This document shows, piece after piece, positions 34,865-40,620 of a stretch of DNA of 40,620 nt. Source of the stretch: Methanolinea sp. (lineage in GTDB: Archaea > Halobacteriota > Methanomicrobia > Methanomicrobiales > Methanospirillaceae); NCBI GenBank assembly GCA_018263335.1, contig JADFCY010000016.1, positions 1-40,620 of the forward strand, in the 5' to 3' direction. The position numbers and the translations under genes are program-made. Under the pieces are notes generated by a model, which was given only the letters and a program-made list of their open reading frames with translations, was not told the DNA's origin and did not search any database. Positions within the stretch are counted from its first letter, which is position 1. The number at the start of each line of letters is the position of its first letter.

Positions 34865-35689
34865 ATGGCAAATGCATATCTTGATGTCGGGATCCAGAGC
34901 CGGATGAACCGGATCATCAATCCGAAGGACAACCGGGTCGTGATGCTCGCGGTCGACCATCCCTATTTCCAGGGGCCGACGACGGGTCTTCGGAACATGA
35001 GCGCCACGATAAAAACCCTCCTCCCCTATTGCGACTGCCTTATGACGACCCGCGGGGCGGTGCGAAGCAACATCGCCCGCGAGGATCTCGGGTCAAAGCC
35101 CATCATGCTGCGTGTATCGGGGGGAAACAGCGTCCTCTTCGACGAGCTGAGCGATGAACAGATCACGGTCTCCATGGAAGAAGCAATACGGATGGATGTG
35201 GCCGGCGTCGCGGTCAGCGTGTTCATCGGCTCTGCCAACCAGCAGCAAACGATCCTGAACCTGACGGATACGATCAACTGCGCCGAGGAATACGGTATCC
35301 CCGTCCTCGCCGTCACCGCGGTCGGCAAGAACATGGCCAGGGACCTGCGCTACCTGGGCCTTGCATCCCGCATCTGCCAGGACGCGGGAGCCCGGATAAT
35401 CAAGACCTATTACTGCGAGGAATTCTCAAAACTCGTCGACTGGGTCGCTCCCACTGCAGTCGTCGTGGCGGGAGGGAAGTATTCGAGTCCCCCCGACGCA
35501 CTCCAGATGGCCTATGACTCGGTCCAGGCGGGTGCCGCGGGAGTTGATTTCGGCCGGAACATCTTCCAGGATGAGAACCCTGTCGGCATGATCAAGGCAA
35601 TCGGCGCGATTGTCCATGGGAACCATACCGTAAAAGAAGCGCTTGATGTCTACAAGGCCTGCATGCCCGGTGCAAAAAAGCTCGAATAA
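34865..35689 (+). CDS. LsrF/DhnA-type class I aldolase
   Basis: A 274-residue class I aldolase of the LsrF/DhnA (FBA-like) family, TIM-barrel fold. VVMLAVDHPYFQGP is the first strand and active-site Asp. The Schiff-base Lys is K180 in ARIIKTYYCEEF. Phosphate contacts are VVVAGGK (about 199-205) and GVDFGRNIFQ. Family members cleave or thiolyse phosphorylated ketoses: archaeal fructose-bisphosphate aldolase, the ADH synthase of aromatic-amino-acid synthesis, and LsrF in AI-2 breakdown. The N-terminal sequence around LDVGIQSRMNRI looks closer to LsrF-like members than to the archaeal FBA/ADH synthase core, but sequence alone does not settle the substrate. A flavodoxin and an alcohol-dehydrogenase-like gene follow on the same strand. 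Confidence 0.8.
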   Translation: MANAYLDVGIQSRMNRIINPKDNRVVMLAVDHPYFQGPTTGLRNMSATIKTLLPYCDCLMTTRGAVRSNIAREDLGSKPIMLRVSGGNSVLFDELSDEQITVSMEEAIRMDVAGVAVSVFIGSANQQQTILNLTDTINCAEEYGIPVLAVTAVGKNMARDLRYLGLASRICQDAGARIIKTYYCEEFSKLVDWVAPTAVVVAGGKYSSPPDALQMAYDSVQAGAAGVDFGRNIFQDENPVGMIKAIGAIVHGNHTVKEALDVYKACMPGAKKLE

Positions 35690-35766
35690 AATGGGATATT
35701 CCTCGAATACCCAGTATTTTTGAGCCCATTGAATTCAGACGATATCGTTGTGCATACCAAGATGAG

Positions 35767-36246
35767 ATGACGAAGAGTCTCGTAATTGTGTACTCCTGCC
35801 ATCACCGCAACACAGAGCGAATCGCGCAGGTTATCGGACACGTCCTGGATGCCCCGGTGAAAAGGCCAGACGAGGTGACTCCCGAAGAGATTTCCGGGTA
35901 TGAACTCATTGGGTTTGGTTCAGGGATTTATCACGGAAGACATCATGAATCCCTGCTCTCCCTTGCCGACAGGCTCCCGGGAGGCACTTCAGGGACTGCG
36001 TTCCTGTTCTCAACCGCGGGGATTACTGGCGGGGCAAAGACCGCAAGAGATCATTCTCTCCTTCGGGAAGAACTACAGGCGAAGGGATATGTGATTGCAG
36101 GTGAATTCAGTTGCAAGGGGTTCAACACGAACAGTTTCCTGAAATATTTCGGCGGAATGAACAAAGGGAGGCCGAATGCAGAAGACATCCAGCGGGCTGA
36201 AAAGTGTGCCCGGGGCCTGGTGAAGGACTATCTGACTGAGCAATAG
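35767..36246 (+). CDS. flavodoxin
   Basis: A 159-residue single-domain flavodoxin. The FMN phosphate loop is VYSCHHRNTERIAQVI; IGFGSGIYHGRHHESL and AFLFSTAGITGG are the other two FMN-binding loops. It carries electrons at low potential. It is 77 nt after the aldolase and 53 nt before the dehydrogenase-like gene, all on the plus strand, which suggests a common transcript. The CHHRN variant of the phosphate loop is common in archaeal members. Confidence 0.9.
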   Translation: MTKSLVIVYSCHHRNTERIAQVIGHVLDAPVKRPDEVTPEEISGYELIGFGSGIYHGRHHESLLSLADRLPGGTSGTAFLFSTAGITGGAKTARDHSLLREELQAKGYVIAGEFSCKGFNTNSFLKYFGGMNKGRPNAEDIQRAEKCARGLVKDYLTEQ

Positions 36247-36299
36247 TCCTTATGGGGTAATTATTCAGAGTGTGAAATGCCATCGTTACGGGGAACCGC

Positions 36300-37352
36300 A
36301 TGAAAGCCGCAGTCTATTATTCGAACAGTGATATCCGCCTGGAAGAGTTCGACGACATTGGCGTGGGCCCGGGCGAGGTCAGGGTCAGGGTCATGGCCTG
36401 CGGGGTGTGCGGGTCGGATGTCATGGAATGGTACCGGAAAAAGCGTGCAGGCCGGCCCGGCGGCATCGGGGCGTTCGGGCACGAGTGCACGGGAGTCATA
36501 GACGAGGTGGGTCCCGGGGTCGATCCGAAATGGAAGGTGGGGGACAGGGTTGTCGTGACCCATCATGTCCCCTGCAACACGTGCAATGCATGTCTCCGCG
36601 GGCACGCGACCGCATGCGAGACACTGCAAAAGACCAAGTTCAAGAACGCATACGGGGCATTTGCCGAGTATGTGGTGCTGCCCCCCATCAACGTCGACCG
36701 GGGGATGCTTCACCTCCCTGATCCGGTCTCGTTTGATGCAGGGACCTTCGTCGAGCCCCTCGGGTGCGTGGTCCGCGGGCAGCGGTTCGCACCGACATCG
36801 GATGGCCGTTCCGTCCTGATCATCGGCGCCGGCATCACGGGGCTCCTGCATCTCAAGGCAGCCCGCCTGAACGGGGCGGGATTTGTTGCCGTCTCCAACC
36901 CGAGTCCGGAACGGCTGGAGATCGCCCGGAAATTCGGTGCCGATGCGACCATCTCTGCAACAGAGGATGTTCCGGAAAGGTTTAAAGAATTAAACGGGGG
37001 ATCGGGTGCAGACACCGTGATCATGACCGCACCGGTCCCTGTCTGCGTGAAGCAGTCTCTTGATGCGGTCGGACGCGGGGGCACGGTCCTGTTTTTCGCC
37101 CCTACAAACCCGGAAATCCAGTCAGGAATCAACCTATGGAGCCTGTGGCAGAGGGAGGTCACGATTACCCATTCCTACGCTGCCGATCTCCACGATCTTT
37201 CGACTGCACTCTCATGGCTCAAATACGACAGGATTGCGGTGACTGATATGATCACCCACGTGTTTCCCCTGCAGGACACGGTCGAAGCCTTTCAGATCAC
37301 TGCCAGGCACAGGGAAGGGAGCCTGAAAGCGATCGTGCACCCGCAGGAATAA
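36300..37352 (+). CDS. zinc alcohol dehydrogenase-like (MDR) oxidoreductase
   Basis: A 350-residue medium-chain dehydrogenase/reductase. Catalytic zinc ligands are Cys in ACGVCGSD and His-Glu in FGHECTGVIDEVG. The structural zinc lobe has all four Cys (PCNTCNACLRGHATACE). The NAD(P) loop is VLIIGAGITGLLHL, and SNPSPERLEIARKFGADATI follows. This set fits sorbitol, threonine and galactitol dehydrogenase-like enzymes rather than simple ethanol dehydrogenases. Its place after an aldolase suggests work on a sugar or polyol phosphate. The start ATG 36300 is directly followed by the family beginning KAAVYYSNSDIRLEEF. Confidence 0.88.
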   Translation: MKAAVYYSNSDIRLEEFDDIGVGPGEVRVRVMACGVCGSDVMEWYRKKRAGRPGGIGAFGHECTGVIDEVGPGVDPKWKVGDRVVVTHHVPCNTCNACLRGHATACETLQKTKFKNAYGAFAEYVVLPPINVDRGMLHLPDPVSFDAGTFVEPLGCVVRGQRFAPTSDGRSVLIIGAGITGLLHLKAARLNGAGFVAVSNPSPERLEIARKFGADATISATEDVPERFKELNGGSGADTVIMTAPVPVCVKQSLDAVGRGGTVLFFAPTNPEIQSGINLWSLWQREVTITHSYAADLHDLSTALSWLKYDRIAVTDMITHVFPLQDTVEAFQITARHREGSLKAIVHPQE

Positions 37353-37480
37353 CCTGCCATCTCTCAAATCTGGGTATTCGAAGCGATATCTATCCCCGGT
37401 ATCGTCCCGATTGCTGCAGGATTTTTCGCAGTTTACGCCAGATTGATGTGCTCATCACTCCAATGGCGTGGGTAGAGACA

Positions 37481-39592
37481 ATGTCACCCAGTCGCCGAAT
37501 CCTCCTGCTTTCCTCCTGCCTCCTCCTTGTCGCCATCATTGCCACAGGGTGTATGAGCATCCCTGCAGCGACACCCCTGCCCTCTTCCGGGGTAAAGAAG
37601 TTCAATTCGACTGCCGAGATCGAGCAGTACATCAGACAGTCGATGGAAACCGTCCCACAGGATGGCTACTACCGGACCTTTGTCCCGACGATTGCCGCCA
37701 GGACCGATTCGAAGGCCGAAGAACAGTCGTCCTCCGGTTTCGGCATCCATGTACCGGCCCCGATAGGTGGTGGGGGCGCGGGGAGTGCCGGCTACTCGAA
37801 GACCAATATCCAGGTTGCCGGTGTCGATGAGCCTGATATCATCAAGAATGACAACCGGTACATCTACGTCATCTCCGGTCCGAACCTTTTGATTGTCGAC
37901 GCGTACCCGGCAGCAGGCGCGTCGGTGATATCGAGGACTGAGATTGCCGAAACGCCAAGGGATATCTTCGTCAACGGGGACCGGCTGGTCCTTTTCAGTA
38001 CCGAGACAACGCCATACGAGACACGGCCGGAGACCTCAGATCCCTGGATAAGGCCGGTGCCCCCCTATTACCAGCCCTCCACACCCGTCACTCATGTGAC
38101 CATCTACGATATCCGTGACAGGACCACACCGAAAGTCCTGAAAGACTACTCGATCGAGGGCGAGTATGTCGACGCCCGGATGATCGGATCGCTCGTGTAC
38201 CTGGTCACCCAGGAGCAGATATACCCGTACCGCGATTATCCGGTGATCGTCCCGGTTCTCCGCGAGGGGACCCGGACGGTCGTCCAGCCCGATGTCTGGT
38301 ATTTTGACCATCCCGAGTCCCAGTATACGTTCACCACCATCACCTCCCTTGATGCCGCCACAGGGAGAGAGAGGGATGCCCAGACCTACCTCCTGGGCAG
38401 CGGGAACACCCTTTACGTGTCTGAAGATGCCCTCTACGTGGGTTACCCGCAGTACCGCCCTGTGATCTACCGTGTGCAGGAGGATCTTCCTGTCAGGGCC
38501 GTTGCCGTAAGCGATTCGGCCATCGGTTCGTCCGGCATCCCGGCTGATTTCAATACGCTCACCTCGCAGGAACGCGAGTCGATCATCGAGGGTCTCCGGA
38601 ACGCAGAACAGGACGCAATCCGCCGGAAAGAGGTCGACCAGACTACCACGGTCATCCACAAGATTGGCATCCGTAACGGAGCCATCACCTACCTTGCCAA
38701 GGGGGAGGTCCCCGGCACTCTCCACAACCAGTTCTCGATGGACGAATACAGGGGGAATCTCCGTGTCGCGACCACGTCAAGCCTCTACACGCCAAGGTTC
38801 GGGCAGTATACCTACAACAACGTATATATTCTTGACCGGGAAATGGCAACGATCGGCGGGCTGACCCACATCGCCGAACAGGAGACGATCTACGCAACCC
38901 GGTTCATCGGCGACCGTCTCTACATGGTGACGTTCAAGCGGATCGATCCCTTCTTCGTGATCGATCTCTCCACCCCGACGAGCCCGAAGATTCTCGGGAA
39001 GCTGAAGATCCCCGGGTACTCCGATTATCTCCACCCGTATGATGCAACCCACATCATCGGGATTGGAAAGGAGACGTTGACCAACGAGTGGGGTGGAGTC
39101 TCCACGAGCGGTGTCAAGCTCGCCCTGTTTGATGTCTCGGACGTCTCCAACCCCACACTTCTCGACAAGGTGCAGATTGGAGATGCCGGCTCCGACTCGG
39201 CCGCACTCGAGGACCACCACGCGTTTCTCTTTGACCGGGCAAAGAACCTCCTGGTGATCCCTATCAGGGCGGTTACCGCGGACCCGGTCGGAAAAGGAGA
39301 CTATTATTCCTATCGTCCGCAGGTATGGTACGGTGCATACGTCTTTGGGGTCACCCCCGAGACCGGGTTTGCCCTTCGCGGCACCGTCCAGCATGGTGCC
39401 AGCGACTCGGGTTACTATTCCTACGGCAGCTCGTCATCGGAGGTGAAACGTTCTCTCTATATCAGCGATGTGCTCTACACGATGTCCTCAAAACAGATCA
39501 AGGCAAATCCACTCGACGACCTCGAAAAGACACTCGCCATCATTCCCCTTCCTCCCGCGGGGGACATCTATTACCCGGACGTGGAAAAGTAG
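37481..39592 (+). CDS. secreted beta-propeller lipoprotein
   Basis: A 703-residue surface lipoprotein of the archaeal beta-propeller (PF09826) type. Signal peptide SPSRRILLLSSCLLLVAIIA with lipobox ATGC. A Pro/Ser linker follows, then AEIEQYIRQ. The propeller begins at about residue 105 with TNIQVAGVDEPDIIKNDNRY and contains repeated blades such as DIFVNGDRLVLFSTE, LYMVTFKRIDPFFVIDLSTP and YLHPYDATHIIGIGKET; the D-Y/H-H-A stretch (EDHHAFLFD) is typical. It probably binds a polymer or ion. ATG 37481 starts the signal peptide; the longer frame from 37448 would hide it. It is intact. Confidence 0.88.
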   Translation: MSPSRRILLLSSCLLLVAIIATGCMSIPAATPLPSSGVKKFNSTAEIEQYIRQSMETVPQDGYYRTFVPTIAARTDSKAEEQSSSGFGIHVPAPIGGGGAGSAGYSKTNIQVAGVDEPDIIKNDNRYIYVISGPNLLIVDAYPAAGASVISRTEIAETPRDIFVNGDRLVLFSTETTPYETRPETSDPWIRPVPPYYQPSTPVTHVTIYDIRDRTTPKVLKDYSIEGEYVDARMIGSLVYLVTQEQIYPYRDYPVIVPVLREGTRTVVQPDVWYFDHPESQYTFTTITSLDAATGRERDAQTYLLGSGNTLYVSEDALYVGYPQYRPVIYRVQEDLPVRAVAVSDSAIGSSGIPADFNTLTSQERESIIEGLRNAEQDAIRRKEVDQTTTVIHKIGIRNGAITYLAKGEVPGTLHNQFSMDEYRGNLRVATTSSLYTPRFGQYTYNNVYILDREMATIGGLTHIAEQETIYATRFIGDRLYMVTFKRIDPFFVIDLSTPTSPKILGKLKIPGYSDYLHPYDATHIIGIGKETLTNEWGGVSTSGVKLALFDVSDVSNPTLLDKVQIGDAGSDSAALEDHHAFLFDRAKNLLVIPIRAVTADPVGKGDYYSYRPQVWYGAYVFGVTPETGFALRGTVQHGASDSGYYSYGSSSSEVKRSLYISDVLYTMSSKQIKANPLDDLEKTLAIIPLPPAGDIYYPDVEK

Positions 39593-39800
39593 TGGGAGGA
39601 GATCCGAATATTTTTCTTTTGAAATTGCGGCGGGAGAGGTTTTTTTCTGGAATAACTGGGGGTCTTCCCTGACTCTGGGCCGGCCAGAGTCCATACTTGT
39701 GTCGGGATGTTGTTCCTTTAAGAGCCAGAAATCCATAAGGTTCCCACTCACATTTCAGCAGGGTTAAGACCAATTGGTGAGCACCTTTGAGAATGATCCT

Positions 39801-40292
39801 ATGCAAAAATCCTATGTACTTCTCCTTGCTGGCATCCTCTGCCTCCTCTTAATCGCGTCCGGCTGCACGAGTCCTTCTCCTGCGGGAACGACAACCCCCC
39901 TTCCCACGACCGCAGCTCAGGTTGAGACAACACCCATGGCGACAACTCCCACGGTTCCCTCGTGGGCTGGGACCTGGAACACCACCTGGCTTAACACGGA
40001 TGGGAACCTGACCGTCTCAGTCGTCACGATGACGCAGGCAGGGCAGGAAGTCTCCGGAAACTACAGTTATACCTATCCCGAGGAGGGGACCTTTACCGGA
40101 CGCCTGAATGGGACTGTGAAGGGACAGACTCTGTCCGGAATGTATGCTGAGAGTGACGATGATGCCGGGTACTTCATCTTCGATCTTTCCACGGACGGGA
40201 ACTCGTTTTCCGGCCGCTGGGTCCACGCCGAGAACCAGACTGAGCTTGACAATTCCACGCTCTTCTGGAACGGCATCCGCATAGCCCCATAG
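39801..40292 (+). CDS. surface lipoprotein with beta-sandwich-like domain
   Basis: A 163-residue lipoprotein. Signal peptide SYVLLLAGILCLLLIASGC, lipobox Cys near residue 22, then a Thr/Pro spacer (TTTPLPTTAAQVETTPMAT). The globular part begins WAGTWNTTWLN and continues with Gly/Ser/Thr-rich strands (VSVVTMTQAGQEVSGNYSYT; GTVKGQTLSGMYAESDDD) ending FWNGIRIAP, like small lipocalin- or META-like beta barrels seen in methanogen surface proteins. No ligand is assigned. Gap 39593-39800 has no other gene. Confidence 0.75.
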   Translation: MQKSYVLLLAGILCLLLIASGCTSPSPAGTTTPLPTTAAQVETTPMATTPTVPSWAGTWNTTWLNTDGNLTVSVVTMTQAGQEVSGNYSYTYPEEGTFTGRLNGTVKGQTLSGMYAESDDDAGYFIFDLSTDGNSFSGRWVHAENQTELDNSTLFWNGIRIAP

Positions 40293-40301
40293 AACCAAAA
40301 A

Positions 40302-40523
40302 TCAGGATTTCTTCTTTTTCTTCTTCTTCCCAACCCGTGGTTTGGCCAGCGGGACTCCACCTGATGCGAGATCTTCAATGGTGGGAGCAGTCGAGCCGGA
40401 AGAGAGGGCCGGGGTGATGAACCGGAAGAATTCTGTCGTGAACTGCGCGAAGGAGAACACCTGCGACTCGATCACCAGTCTCCACTTCTGTTCAAGGGAG
40501 ATGACCCCTATGAATAATTTCAA
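40302..40523 (-). CDS. small conserved hypothetical, Lys-rich tail
   Basis: A 73-residue protein converging on the preceding lipoprotein. EQKWRLVIES and FAQFTTEFFRFITPALSSG are helical; APTIEDLASGGVPLAKPRVG is followed by a run of seven Lys. The protein-like core with a Lys tail looks conserved, but no family was recognised. The start is unsure: TTG at 40521-40523 follows an A/T-rich run. The region 40524-40620 has no feature identified. Confidence 0.5.
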   Translation of the reverse strand: MKLFIGVISLEQKWRLVIESQVFSFAQFTTEFFRFITPALSSGSTAPTIEDLASGGVPLAKPRVGKKKKKKKS

Positions 40524-40620
40524 AGGATTAAAAAAAAAGAAGAATTAGCCCCCTCTTTTAGGCATGTTCAAAAAACACAAAATACATCATCCAAATAGCG
40601 ATTTGAAAAAAATCCACCGA

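Noticed and set aside
1-40620. CRISPR arrays, tRNA and rRNA genes
   Set aside because: No regularly spaced repeats and no cloverleaf or rRNA core sequences were noticed on reading both strands; a covariance search was not possible.

Overview
This window is archaeal and most likely comes from a methanogen of the order Methanomicrobiales, with Methanoregulaceae-like gene content. The support is an archaeal HMf-type histone, an archaemetzincin, an MJ0570-type ATP pyrophosphatase, an archaeal ABC-class ATPase, a stand-alone S16 (Lon-like) domain, lipoproteins with TTP/PTP-rich spacers, TATA-like promoters, and moderately high GC coding DNA separated by AT-richer gaps. No rRNA, tRNA, CRISPR array or methanogenesis enzyme is present, so the order-level assignment is inference.

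Layout. 1-2 kb: mobile DNA, with an intact IS1634-type transposase abutting the C-terminal remnant of a second transposase. 2-5 kb: two paralogous 62-aa zinc ribbons and a third CxxC ribbon around a transglutaminase-type lipoprotein gene that keeps one reading frame over 506 codons but carries seven internal stop codons. 5-7.2 kb: a VOC-fold protein, two similar 53-aa basic proteins and a small hypothetical gene. 7.7-12.5 kb: a methyltransferase, a large STAS-(unknown)-kinase-like fusion, a duplicated DUF350 membrane protein and a DUF937 protein. 12.6-17.7 kb: a decay zone with a propeller/PKD pseudogene, a broken S16 protease gene, an unidentified pseudogene and a GyrI-like pseudogene, interleaved with the histone and a GYD-domain gene. 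17.7-25 kb: an ABC-class ATPase, a DPH6-like enzyme, a QueG-like 4Fe-4S protein followed 4 nt later by a YjbQ-family enzyme, and two head-to-head lipoproteins. 25-34 kb, mostly minus strand: a broken agmatinase, archaemetzincin, an EFR1-type flavodoxin-ferredoxin, a PEGA-domain exoprotein, a GMC oxidoreductase and small hypotheticals. 34.6-40.5 kb, mostly plus strand: a Cys-rich small protein, an LsrF-like class I aldolase, a flavodoxin, a zinc alcohol dehydrogenase-like enzyme, a secreted beta-propeller lipoprotein and another lipoprotein.

The genes do not form one obvious pathway. The closest functional groups are the aldolase/flavodoxin/dehydrogenase run at 34.9-37.4 kb and the QueG-like/YjbQ pair. 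The most unusual feature is the amount of gene decay: at least six recognisable broken genes in 40 kb. In one of them (2505-4022) all damage is nonsense codons, with no frameshift and with the catalytic Cys/His/Asp residues retained. A dispersed sequence of about 50 nt occurs near 5.0 kb and again near 34.5 kb.
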